A stretch of DNA of 64,000 bases from Streptomyces fildesensis (GCF_016107395.1 NZ_JAAIKO010000022.1:55908-119907); one strand, 5' to 3'. Shown: positions 43,788-52,519, counted from the first letter of the stretch. Notes: a model not told the origin generated them from the sequence alone. A program made the numbers and translations.

Positions 43788-46700
43788 TAACTGCGGGTCC
43801 CCTCTGCGTGCCGGTCGGTGTGCCAGGCGGCGATCGGGTTGCCGAGCCAGCGGGTGCCCTCGGGCACCGATTCGCCGCGCATGACGAGCGAGGCGGGACC
43901 GATGGTGGTGCGCGGCCCGACGGTCGCGCCGGGGAGCACGATGCCATGCGGACCCAGGGTTGATCCATCCCCCAGCGTCACCGTGTCCATGCGCATGATC
44001 CGGTCGTGGAACAGATGGGTCTGCACCACGCAGCCCCGGTTGACGGTGGCCCCGGCGCCGACCCGCACGAGGTCGGCCTCCGGCAGCCAGTACGTCTCGC
44101 ACCAGGCGCCGCGGCCGATCCGCGCGCCCAGCGTCCGCAGCCACAGGTTCATCAGCGGGGTGCCGGGGACCGATCCCACCAGCCACGGCACGGCGAGCAC
44201 CTCGACGAAGGTGTCCGCGAGCTCGTTGCGCCACACGAACGAGCTCCACAGCGGATGCTCGACCGTCCGGAACCTGCCGACCAGCAGCCACTTGGCCGCG
44301 GCGGCGACCACGCACGCCAGCAGACCCGCGGCCGCCATCAACAGGCCGCCGCACAGGGCGGCGACGGCGAGTCCCGCCGTGCTCACCAGGGCCTCGAACG
44401 CGCCCACGAACAGGACCGCGAGGGCGACGGTGCACATGACCGGGACGACCCGGCACACCTCGACGGCGGCGCGCGCCACCATCAGGGCGCGGGGCGGGTC
44501 GTAGGTGCGGCTCTGGTCGCCGGCCTCGGCGGCCCGGGGCAGTTTCATCGGCGGCATGCCCAGCCAGGAGCTGCCCGCCTTGGCGCCCTTCGGCGTCGAG
44601 GACAGGACACCGACCAGGCCGTTCTTCGGTACCGAGCGGCCGGGCGCGGTCATCCCGGAGTTGCCCAGGAACGCCCGCTTGCCGACCCGGGCGGCGGCGA
44701 TACGCATCCACCCGCCGCCCAGTTCGTAGGTGGCGACCATCGTGTCGTCGGCGAGGAAGGCGCCGTCGCCGACCGTGGTCATCGCGGGCAGCGCCAGGAC
44801 GGTCGACGCCTCGACGCGCCGCCCGACCTTCATGCCGAGGGCGCGCAGCCATACCGGGGTGAAGAGGCTCGCGTACAGCGGGAAGAGCACGACGCGGGCG
44901 GTGTTCATCAGCCGCTCGGTGGCCCAGGCCCGCCAGGCGACGCCGCTGTGCACGGCGTGATACCCCTCGCGCAGTCCGGTGCCCAGCGCCCTGACCAGGA
45001 CCAGGACGAGCAGCGCGTAAGTGGCCAGCGACACCACCGTGGCGAGCGGTACGGCGATCAGCGCGGCGGCGAGCGCGGCGCCGGGCGCGGACTCGCCGCG
45101 GACGAAGAACAGCAGCGTCAGCAGTCCGGGCAGCGCCGCCAGCGCGGGCAGCAGGCCCAGCGCGGTGGAGGTGAGGCCGTAGACCAGGGACCACCCACGG
45201 GTGCGCGGCGGGCGGCTGCCGGGCCAGCGGTGGGCGGCCTTGCCGGAGCGGGCCGCCGGAACGCCCGACCAGCGCTGGCCGGCCGGCACCGCCCCGGTCA
45301 CACCGGAGCCCGGCGCGATCTCGGCGCGCTTGCCGACGCGGGCGCCGGGGAAAAGGGTGCTGCGCGCGCCGACCGTGGCCGCCGCGCCGATCCGGATCTT
45401 GCCGATGTGCAGCAGGTCCCCGTCGAGCCAGTGGCCCGACAGGTCCACCTCGGGTTCGACGGCGCAGCCCTTGCCGAGCCGCAGCATCCCGGTGACGGGC
45501 GGCAGCGAGTGCAGATCGGCGTCCGCGCCGATCCGCGCGCCGAGCGCACGGGCGTAGTGGGTGATCCAGGTGCCGGTCAGCCGGTTCGCGCCGACGCGCT
45601 CGGCGAGGCGTTCCGCGGTCCACAGCCGCAGGTGGACGCTGCCACCGCGCGGATAGGTACCAGGGCGGACGCCGCGCAGCAGCAGCCGCGCGCCGCCGGC
45701 CGCGACGGCGACCCGGCCGGCCGAGCTGACGCACAGCACCCAGCCCAGTGCCACCCACCACCAGGACACGGCGGGCGCCCACGGGAAGTCCCCGTACCGG
45801 GCGAGCACGTTGTTCAGCGCGGCGACGCCCACGGCCCAGCGCAGCCCCGAGATCGTCAGCAGCGGAAGCATCAGCGCCACCTGTACGGCACCGGCGCGGC
45901 GCGGGGTGGGCTGTACGGTCCGCACGGCGCTCTCACGGGCGTCCGACGCCTCCAGGACGCGGGCCAGCGCGCCCAGCGACGGGTTCTGGTAGATGTCGCT
46001 GACGGAGACGTTGGGGAAGCGCGCCCGGATGAGGGCGACCAGGCGGGCGGCGCCGAGGCTGCTGCCGCCGATCGCGAAGAACTCGGCGTCGGCGGTGCCG
46101 ACGGAGGTGCCGAGGATCTCGGCCCACTGTTCCGCGAGCCACCCCTCGGTGCCTTCCAGCGGGCCCTCCTGCCCGGAGGTGTCCACGGTGGGCAGCGGCC
46201 AGGGCAGCGCGGCCCGGTCGACCTTGCCGGAGGTCCGGGTGGGCAGGGTGTCGACCACCGCGATGAGCGGCACGAGCGAGGCGGGCAGCGCCTCGCGCAG
46301 CCGGCGCAGCGCGTCGACGGGGTCGAACACCCCGCTGACGGCGCCCACTTCAGCCTCACCGGCCTGGGCCTCGTCGGTCTGGGCCTGGTCTGTCTGGGTT
46401 TCGTCGGCTCGGGTTTCGTCGGTTTCGGACGGCTCGCCGGCCTGCGCCGCGCCGTCGGGGGCCTTGTCGTCGCCGACCGGGGTGTCACCGGCCGTGTCCT
46501 GCGCCGCGCTCACCACATAACCGACGAGGATCTGGTTGCCGCCCCGGGTGGTGCGGACGGCGGCCGCGGCACCGGCGACGTTCGGCAGCGCCTGCAGCGC
46601 CGCGTCGACCTCGCCGAGTTCGATCCGGCGGCCGCCCAGTTTGATCTGCTCGTCCGCCCTGCCGACGAACAGCAGCCCTTCGGCGTCGGCACGGACCAGG

Positions 46701-47881
46701 TCACCGCTGCGGTAGGCGCGCTCCCAGCCCAGCGAGGGCAGCGGCGCGTACTTCTCGGCGTCCTTGTCCGCGTCGAGGTAACGGGCCAGCCCGACCCCGC
46801 CGATGACGAGTTCGCCGACCTCGCCCATGGGCACGAGCTCGCCCCGCGCGTCCACGACCGCCAGGTCCCAGCCATCGAGCGGCAGCCCGATCCTGACCGG
46901 GCCCTCGCCGGTGAGCTGAGCGGCGCAGGCGACCACGGTGGCCTCGGTGGGCCCGTAGGTGTTCCACACCTCGCGGCCCTCGACGGCCATCCGCTCGGCG
47001 AGTTCGGGCGGGCACGCCTCGCCGCCGAAGATCAGCAGCCGGACGTCGTCGAGCGCTTCCGACGGCCACAGCGCCGCCAGGGTGGGCACCGTCGACACGA
47101 CGGTGATGCGCTGTTCGACCAGCCACGGGCCCAGGTCGAGCCCGGTGCGGACCAGTGACCGCGGCGCGGCGACGAGGCAGGCGCCGTACCGCCAGGCCAG
47201 CCACATCTCCTCGCAGGAGGCGTCGAAGGCGACCGACAGCCCGGCCAGCACCCGGTCACCGGGGCCGATGGGCTCCTCGGTGAGGAAGAGCCCGGCCTCG
47301 GCGTCGACGAACGCCGCGGCGCTGCGGTGGGTGACGGCAACGCCCTTGGGCTTGCCGGTCGACCCTGAGGTGAAGATGATCCAGGCGTCGTCGTCGGGTC
47401 CGGGCCGCCGGCCCACGACGCCGTGCGGGGTACCGCAGGGACGGAACTCGCGGTGCGCGCCGATGACGGCGCTCACTCCCGCTTCGGAGAAGACCAACTC
47501 GGCGCGTTCGTCGGGGTCTTCGGCGTCCACCGGCACATAGGCGGCGCCTGCCGCCAGCACCGCGAGGATCGAGACGTACAGGTCGTTGGTGCCGGACGGC
47601 ACCCGGATGCCGACCCGGTCGCCGGCGCCGATGCCGGCCGCCGCGAGCCGCAGCCGCATCGCCTCGGTCTCGGCCGCCAGGGCGCGGTAGTTCAGCGCCG
47701 TGGAACCGTCGTCGACGGCTGGGCCATTCGGGTGTCTTCGGGTGGTCTCCGCGAGGATGTCGAGCAGGGTCCGCTCGGGCGCGGGACCCTTCCCGGAGAA
47801 GACCGCGCGCGGTGGTGCCAGCAGCTCGGCCGGGTCGATCAGGGTGTCGAGCGTCAGCTCGGGTGCCTCTGCCAGCGTCAT
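43787..47881 (-). CDS. Pls/PosA-type membrane NRPS (cationic homopoly-amino-acid synthetase-like)
   Basis: A 1364-residue single-module synthetase. An adenylation domain (about 35-560) has IIFTSGSTGKPKG (about 170), NTYGPTEAT (about 305) and the A10 Lys in TSGKVDRAALP (about 549). A carrier domain follows with GGSSLGAARL (about 605). The rest is membranous: six hydrophobic segments alternate with three domains, two of which show hexapeptide left-handed beta-helix repeats (about 775-860 and 1265-1345). There is no condensation or thioesterase domain. This is the architecture of epsilon-poly-L-lysine synthetase. My reading of the specificity code is D-A-E-S-I-G-T-V-V-K. An acidic insert occupies about 460-520. 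Confidence 0.88.
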   Translation of the reverse strand: MTLAEAPELTLDTLIDPAELLAPPRAVFSGKGPAPERTLLDILAETTRRHPNGPAVDDGSTALNYRALAAETEAMRLRLAAAGIGAGDRVGIRVPSGTNDLYVSILAVLAAGAAYVPVDAEDPDERAELVFSEAGVSAVIGAHREFRPCGTPHGVVGRRPGPDDDAWIIFTSGSTGKPKGVAVTHRSAAAFVDAEAGLFLTEEPIGPGDRVLAGLSVAFDASCEEMWLAWRYGACLVAAPRSLVRTGLDLGPWLVEQRITVVSTVPTLAALWPSEALDDVRLLIFGGEACPPELAERMAVEGREVWNTYGPTEATVVACAAQLTGEGPVRIGLPLDGWDLAVVDARGELVPMGEVGELVIGGVGLARYLDADKDAEKYAPLPSLGWERAYRSGDLVRADAEGLLFVGRADEQIKLGGRRIELGEVDAALQALPNVAGAAAAVRTTRGGNQILVGYVVSAAQDTAGDTPVGDDKAPDGAAQAGEPSETDETRADETQTDQAQTDEAQAGEAEVGAVSGVFDPVDALRRLREALPASLVPLIAVVDTLPTRTSGKVDRAALPWPLPTVDTSGQEGPLEGTEGWLAEQWAEILGTSVGTADAEFFAIGGSSLGAARLVALIRARFPNVSVSDIYQNPSLGALARVLEASDARESAVRTVQPTPRRAGAVQVALMLPLLTISGLRWAVGVAALNNVLARYGDFPWAPAVSWWWVALGWVLCVSSAGRVAVAAGGARLLLRGVRPGTYPRGGSVHLRLWTAERLAERVGANRLTGTWITHYARALGARIGADADLHSLPPVTGMLRLGKGCAVEPEVDLSGHWLDGDLLHIGKIRIGAAATVGARSTLFPGARVGKRAEIAPGSGVTGAVPAGQRWSGVPAARSGKAAHRWPGSRPPRTRGWSLVYGLTSTALGLLPALAALPGLLTLLFFVRGESAPGAALAAALIAVPLATVVSLATYALLVLVLVRALGTGLREGYHAVHSGVAWRAWATERLMNTARVVLFPLYASLFTPVWLRALGMKVGRRVEASTVLALPAMTTVGDGAFLADDTMVATYELGGGWMRIAAARVGKRAFLGNSGMTAPGRSVPKNGLVGVLSSTPKGAKAGSSWLGMPPMKLPRAAEAGDQSRTYDPPRALMVARAAVEVCRVVPVMCTVALAVLFVGAFEALVSTAGLAVAALCGGLLMAAAGLLACVVAAAAKWLLVGRFRTVEHPLWSSFVWRNELADTFVEVLAVPWLVGSVPGTPLMNLWLRTLGARIGRGAWCETYWLPEADLVRVGAGATVNRGCVVQTHLFHDRIMRMDTVTLGDGSTLGPHGIVLPGATVGPRTTIGPASLVMRGESVPEGTRWLGNPIAAWHTDRHAEGTRS

Positions 47882-48232
47882 ACAGCGCTCCCGTTCCCGG
47901 CCGGGGTGAAGGACGGCGGCGCACAGCGCGCGTCGATCCGATCAGTGCCGGCCAGGAACGGACGCATGTCTTACCCTCCGAGGTACGTGGACTGCTTGCC
48001 GGGTGCCGCGGGCGCGCTCCGGGGACGGACCTTCCCGGCCCTCCGGGTGAGCGCCGTATCCGGGTTTTCCACCGGGGCCGCGCTGCGCTCGGGCTCCGCG
48101 GCAACCGCGCCGTGGCAAGGGGGCCGAAGGGCACGTTACCGGTGCAAGGTGAACACGGCCTGTCGGGTTTGACCCGAGTGGCCGGTATCACAACAGCCGT
48201 GACCCGCCTCGGTGCAGTCGTTCAGCTCCGGC
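47882..48232. other. Region upstream of the Pls-type synthetase
   Basis: A 351-base gap after the SSI gene on the same strand. The synthetase SD (GGGAG) lies at its inner end. CGGGT-TTG-ACCCG at about 48162-48174 is a short hairpin that could stop the SSI transcript. No gene is supported and no clear -35/-10 pair was found. Confidence 0.4.
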
Positions 48233-48667
48233 TCAGAAGCCGAAAACCGCCCCGGTACCCCCTGCCTTGATGCAGGAGTTCGCGTAGGTGTGGGAGTACG
48301 AGACGCGTTGCCCCTGCCACACTCCGTCCGCGGTGACCACCACCGGATCCCAGATCTTGGGGCAGATCCGGTTGGGGTCGGAGGCTAACAGCGCGTCGAA
48401 GTTCCCGCCCGCCAGGGTCAGTTCCGTGCATGCGGCCTGTGCGTCCGGGTGGTCGCCTCCGGCGGTGGGGCGACAGCGCAGCAGCACGGCCCGCTGGACA
48501 GCGGCGGTCGCGGCGTCCTCGCCCTTGCCGATGGTCAGCACCATCGACGAGGGCGCGTACAGACTGTGCGGCTGGGCGGATTCGGCTCGGGCGGTCCCAC
48601 TGGTGCCCGCCACGCAGCTGAGAGCCAGGGCGGCCCCCACTCCGATCGCACCTAGGGTGTATCGCAT
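48233..48667 (-). CDS. SSI-family serine protease inhibitor
   Basis: A 144-residue secreted inhibitor of the Streptomyces subtilisin inhibitor family (I16). Signal peptide 1-28 or so; the mature part starts near SLYAPSSMVLTIGKG. Cys65-Cys80 and Cys102-Cys132 correspond to the two family disulfides. The reactive site is CPKIWDP, so P1 is Lys104, which favours trypsin-like targets rather than subtilisin (Met in classical SSI). The conserved DGVWQG(Q/K)RVSY follows. ATG at 48667 is 8 bases after AAGGAG. It may protect or regulate secreted proteases during development. Confidence 0.93.
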   Translation of the reverse strand: MRYTLGAIGVGAALALSCVAGTSGTARAESAQPHSLYAPSSMVLTIGKGEDAATAAVQRAVLLRCRPTAGGDHPDAQAACTELTLAGGNFDALLASDPNRICPKIWDPVVVTADGVWQGQRVSYSHTYANSCIKAGGTGAVFGF

Positions 48668-49001
48668 TCCGAACACTCCTTCTCCGTTGGTTGCAGATAA
48701 CGGACAGGAGTATTACGGAGGTGTTTCGTGGCCGCACTTCGAACGACCACTTCCGGTCGCGTTGTGTGATCGGACGATGGCTCATTGTTCGATACGGGCA
48801 GCTCAGTGGCCGCCCCGAACGCACTCGGCGAACCGTCCAGCATGCGGACACCCGCGCGTGGCGCGGCCACTGAGATGTCCGTGAGCTGGGAGAACGTCGG
48901 GCCCTGAGTGTTCCCGGCCCACCGCTCTCGACCTGAAACCACCGCTTTTCGCGTTCGAAAGGGGGGTCGGCGGTACGCCAGGCGTCGCAGACAGGGACGG
49001 G
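48668..49001. other. Intergenic region with long-spaced inverted repeat
   Basis: A 334-base gap between the VOC gene and the SSI gene. CTCAGTGGCCGC (48802-48813) and GCGGCCACTGAG (48863-48874) are exact reverse complements 49 bases apart and could form a large hairpin or mark a two-site operator. The left part must contain the SSI promoter; TAATAC on the minus strand near 48711-48716 is a possible -10. No gene is supported, although one minus-strand frame stays open through much of it. Confidence 0.45.
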
Positions 49002-49499
49002 TCAGGTGGCCGAGCCGGCGGCGGCACCGGTCTTCAGGTCCGGACCCCAGCGGTCGAGCGACTCCTGGAGATCCAGCGCCCGCAGCTTCGGCTCGTCCCC
49101 GGCCGGCCAGTCCTCGCGCGGCACCCGCCACATGATCTCGAACTCGTTGCCGTCGGGGTCCTTGGCGTACAGGGACTTCGACACTCCGTGGTTGGTCGCG
49201 CCGACCAGCGAACCGCGCTCCGTCAGCTTGGCGGCGGTGTCGGCGAGTTCGCCGAGCGTGCCGACCTCCCAGGCCAGGTGGTAGAGGCCGACCCGGCCCT
49301 GCTCGGGGCCGGGGGCGTCCGCACCGATCGCGAAGAGGCCGAGGTCGTGGTCGTTGAGGGTGTCCTGGGCGCTGAGGAAGGCGGCCCGTCCGGGGATCTC
49401 CACATCGATCTTGAAGCCGAAGACATCGGTGTAGAACTCGACGGCGCGCGCGACATCGCGGATGTAGAGCACGGCGTGGTTGAGGCGGCGTACAGGCAT
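49002..49499 (-). CDS. VOC-family (glyoxalase/extradiol dioxygenase-like) protein
   Basis: A 165-residue vicinal-oxygen-chelate protein. It opens RRLNHAVLYIRDVARAVEFY, has metal-ligand positions His8, His in GLYHLAWEVG (about 78) and Glu in DPDGNEFEIMWRVP (about 122), like catechol 2,3-dioxygenase-type members. Substrate unknown; ring cleavage, thiol addition or drug binding are all possible in this fold. ATG at 49499 follows CAGGAG. Two TTGAA-N2-TTCAA palindromes upstream suggest control by a MarR-type regulator. Confidence 0.85.
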   Translation of the reverse strand: MPVRRLNHAVLYIRDVARAVEFYTDVFGFKIDVEIPGRAAFLSAQDTLNDHDLGLFAIGADAPGPEQGRVGLYHLAWEVGTLGELADTAAKLTERGSLVGATNHGVSKSLYAKDPDGNEFEIMWRVPREDWPAGDEPKLRALDLQESLDRWGPDLKTGAAAGSAT

Positions 49500-49570
49500 G
49501 GTGGCGCTCCTGGTCGGACATCGGTCGGCCCCGTGGTCGGCGGGCCTGTTCCGACGGTACGCCGACTCAG

Positions 49571-49606
49571 TTGAAACTTCAAGCAATCTGCACTTGAAGG
49601 TTCAAG
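49571..49606. promoter_or_regulatory. Paired TTGAA-NN-TTCAA palindromes upstream of VOC gene
   Basis: TTGAAACTTCAA (49571-49582) and CTTGAAGGTTCAAG (49593-49606) are two related inverted repeats, centre-to-centre 23 bases apart (about two helical turns), 72-107 bases upstream of the VOC start. The form suits MarR/OhrR-type dimers. The regulator is not nearby. Confidence 0.6.
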
Positions 49607-49647
49607 TACTCAGTGATGAGCTTACCGGGTGCGCCGTCCGCGACGCC

Positions 49648-50547
49648 TCAGTGCACGGCGTCGGAGAGCCGGACGAACCGGTGGCCGGCCGCGAGCAGCG
49701 CGGGCAGGGCACGGGCCATGCCCTCGGCCGTACCGCCCGCGGGGTGGTTCATATGGCCGATGACAACCGATCCGGCGGTGGCCGTGAGGGCGGCGCGGCG
49801 CACCTGGGCAGGGGTGAACGTGGCCCCCGCGTCGGCGTTGACGCTGAATCCGGCGAACCGCTCCCCCAGTTCGGCGACGATGCGCGCCGCGATGTCGTCG
49901 CAGTACGCGGTGCCGGAGCGGAAGAAGCGCGGCGGATGTCCGAGCAGGGCGGTGAGCTTGTCCTGGTTCCCCGCGACCTCGTCGAAGACCTCCCCGGCGT
50001 CGCGTGTCCCGGCGATGCCGTACGCGGAGCGGCCCGATACCGACAGCGGCCGGTGACGCGTCCCGTGGTTGGCGATCTCGAACAGCGGATCGCTCGCGAG
50101 CTGCTCGAAGTGCGCGCGGTTGGCGTCGATCCAGCGCGCGTTGAGGAAGAGCGTCGCGGGCACCTTGCGGGCTCGCAGCAGGTCGATCAGCTCCCGGTCG
50201 TAGCCGCCGCCACCCGGTCCCCCGCAGGCGTCGAAGGTCAGCGCTATCGCCCGTCCCGCGGCGGGCGGCAGCTTGGTGACCACCCCGGGAGCGGTGAAAC
50301 CCCAGCCGGTGGGGGTCATCCGGCCGTAGCGGGCGACGGTCGCGGCCCGGGTCACCCGGGGAGCCGGCTTGGGCGACGGGGTTGCGGGGGACGGTGGCGC
50401 GACGGACGGCGTGGGGACCGTGCCGGGGCCGGATCCGGGCGGGGACGACGGGTCCTGCGACCGCTCGGCGGGGCCGGGAGCCGACGTGCATCCCGTCAGG
50501 AATCCGCCCGCCACGGCTGTGAGTACCCATCGGCGACCCAGCGACAT
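49648..50547 (-). CDS. Polysaccharide deacetylase lipoprotein
   Basis: A 299-residue surface NodB-homology enzyme. The lipobox is LTGC (Cys about 19), followed by a Pro/Ser-rich spacer. The catalytic domain starts with ALTFDACGG (motif 1 Asp). Metal-binding His are in NHGTRHRPL (motif 2), and FFRSGTAYCDD and VVIGHMNHP are motifs 3 and 5. It likely N-deacetylates chitin or peptidoglycan at the cell surface. ATG at 50547 follows GGGGGAACGG. Confidence 0.87.
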   Translation of the reverse strand: MSLGRRWVLTAVAGGFLTGCTSAPGPAERSQDPSSPPGSGPGTVPTPSVAPPSPATPSPKPAPRVTRAATVARYGRMTPTGWGFTAPGVVTKLPPAAGRAIALTFDACGGPGGGGYDRELIDLLRARKVPATLFLNARWIDANRAHFEQLASDPLFEIANHGTRHRPLSVSGRSAYGIAGTRDAGEVFDEVAGNQDKLTALLGHPPRFFRSGTAYCDDIAARIVAELGERFAGFSVNADAGATFTPAQVRRAALTATAGSVVIGHMNHPAGGTAEGMARALPALLAAGHRFVRLSDAVH

Positions 50548-50782
50548 CCGTTCCCCCGTACATGATCCACAACGCACTCGCCCGGCCGCTACCAGCCAAT
50601 TCCGATGACCATACGATATGACCGGTCGAGTGACGGCAGAAGATCGCGGAGCCGGAGTGTCGGCACGGCCTCCGGACACCCGGCGCCCGGTTTACGGAAC
50701 TTTCGTCCCCGGCAGCGCGTCCAGTAGACCGGAGGAGACGATCTCCGCGGCAGGACACAGTGGTACGGGAACGGAGCTCTTG

Positions 50783-51700
50783 GTGTACATCGGCCTTCTG
50801 ACAGCCGTCGCGGCATCGGCCTGCTACGGCACGGGGTCGGTCCTACAGGCCGTGGGATCACGTAAGTCGGCCCGACGCGAAGCGGCCGCCGCCTCCACCA
50901 CCGGCACCACCGAGCACGGCGGCCCGAGCCTCTCCTCCACCGCCAAAGCCGCCGTGACCTGGGAATTCATGCTCGGCACGGTGCTGGACTTCATCGGCTT
51001 CGGGCTCGGGGCGCTGGCCGCCCGGCTGCTGCCGCTGTTCCTCTCCCAGACGGTGATCAGCGCCAACCTGGTGATCACCGCGGTGCTGAGCATCAGGATG
51101 CTCGGCATCCGGCTGAGCAGGCCCGAGTGGATCTCCATCGGCGTCGTCTGCTCCGCCCTGGTGCTGCTGGCCACGGCGGCGGGTCCCGAGGGCAGCGGTC
51201 ACACCGCACGCGCCACCCACTGGTGGCTGCTCGTCGCCGCCGTGACGATCATCGGGGCCGGCAGCCTGCTGGTGCGACGCCTCGGCGCACGCGGCGCGAT
51301 CCTGGCCGGTCTGCTGTCCGGGCTGGGCTTCGGCGCCCTGGGCGTCGGCGTGCGAGTGCTGGACGGCGTGGACCCGTTCGACCTCCCGACGCTGCTGGCG
51401 GACCCCGCCCTGTACGCGATCCTGGTCGCCGGCATCGGCGGCATGTACCTGCACACGGTGGCCCTGCAGATCGGTTCGATCAACGGCGCCACGGCCGCCC
51501 TGGTGGTCGGCGAGACCGTGGTCCCGGGCATCCTCGGGGTCCTCTGGCTCGGTGACACCTCCCGCGACGGCTTCGGCTGGGTGGCGATCGCCGGCTTCGT
51601 CCTGGCCGTGACGGGCGCGGTGGCCGTCGCCTGGTACGGGCAGCCGGAGAGCGCCGACGCCGCGGAACCGGCGGCCGAGCTCGCCCCCGCCGGAAGCTGA
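50783..51700 (+). CDS. DMT/EamA-like membrane transporter
   Basis: A 305-residue integral membrane protein with about nine or ten hydrophobic helices. It opens VYIGLLTAVAASACYGTGSV, like the drug/metabolite transporter (EamA, SMR-like NIPA/QacE-type) proteins of actinobacteria. The helix with GFGLGALAARLLPLFLSQTVI and the second-half TAALVVGETVVPGILGVLWLGD support an internal duplication. GTG at 50783 follows GGAG. Substrate unknown. Confidence 0.75.
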   Translation: MYIGLLTAVAASACYGTGSVLQAVGSRKSARREAAAASTTGTTEHGGPSLSSTAKAAVTWEFMLGTVLDFIGFGLGALAARLLPLFLSQTVISANLVITAVLSIRMLGIRLSRPEWISIGVVCSALVLLATAAGPEGSGHTARATHWWLLVAAVTIIGAGSLLVRRLGARGAILAGLLSGLGFGALGVGVRVLDGVDPFDLPTLLADPALYAILVAGIGGMYLHTVALQIGSINGATAALVVGETVVPGILGVLWLGDTSRDGFGWVAIAGFVLAVTGAVAVAWYGQPESADAAEPAAELAPAGS

Positions 51701-51788
51701 CACGGCCGCGGAGGGGGGTGCGCGGTCGCGCGCGGCCACTGGGCGTAGCGTCGCGGGGGTTGAGCACGAAAGAGAAGAGGGACCCGCC

Positions 51789-52388
51789 ATGGGTGAACTG
51801 ATCGTGGTCCGGCACGGCGAGACCGAGTGGAGCGCGTCGGGGCAGCACACCAGCTACACCGACCTCCCGCTCACTCCCCGGGGCGAGGAGCAGGCCCGCG
51901 GTCTGGCACCCCTGCTGGCGGAATTCCGCATCGCGCTCGTCCTGACCAGCCCGTTCGGACGCGCGGTGCACACGGCCGAGCTGGCGGGCCTCGGGCACAC
52001 CACCGTGGATCCCGATATGCACGAGTGGGACTACGGCGGCTACGAGGGCATCACCACGAACGAGATCCACCGGACGCGGCCGGACTGGGACCTGTGGACC
52101 GACGGTGTACCCCCCGGTATCCCGGGACACCCCGGTGAGCTGCCGGCGGAGGTCGGCGCGCGCGCCGACCGGGTCCTCGCCCGGGTGGACGCCGCGTTCC
52201 GCGACCTCGGGGACGACGGGGACATCGTCCTGGTGGCCCACGCCCACTTCCTGCGGGTGCTGACCGCCCGCCGGCTGGGACTCCCGCCGGCGGACGGCGC
52301 CCTGTTCCAGCTGGCCACCGGGACCGTCAGCCGGATCGGCACCGAGCACGGCCGTCCGGTCCTCGTGTCCTGGAACCGCATGCCCTGA
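51789..52388 (+). CDS. Histidine phosphatase family protein
   Basis: A 199-residue phosphoglycerate-mutase-like phosphatase. The catalytic His is in VVRHGETEWS at the N-terminus; the second-Arg region is TSPFGRAVHTAEL, the acid is in MHEWDYGGYEG and the second His in VLVAHAHFLRVL. Such enzymes act on small phosphate esters; the substrate cannot be told. GAAGAGGGA precedes the ATG. Confidence 0.88.
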   Translation: MGELIVVRHGETEWSASGQHTSYTDLPLTPRGEEQARGLAPLLAEFRIALVLTSPFGRAVHTAELAGLGHTTVDPDMHEWDYGGYEGITTNEIHRTRPDWDLWTDGVPPGIPGHPGELPAEVGARADRVLARVDAAFRDLGDDGDIVLVAHAHFLRVLTARRLGLPPADGALFQLATGTVSRIGTEHGRPVLVSWNRMP

Positions 52389-52519
52389 GCCGCACCGGGC
52401 AGTCGCACCGTGCGGGCCGGACGATTCGGGGACACGCCGGGTCACCCGGAATGTCGCCCTCTGTGCACGAGGCGTCCGCACCCCCGACACTGAGGCGAAA
52501 CACCCACTAGGGAGCGGGT

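Noticed and set aside
42423..45782. The M1 peptidase frame extending 1119 codons
   Set aside because: Sequence upstream of 43787 in this frame overlaps the synthetase gene in another phase and is Arg/Ala-rich; the GTG in TAGTG is the sensible start.
44006..47158. A 1050-codon open frame on the plus strand, antisense to the Pls-type synthetase
   Set aside because: High third-position GC of the real gene keeps the antisense frame open; the translation is Arg/Gly/Gln-rich with no domain, while the minus-strand frame has all NRPS motifs.
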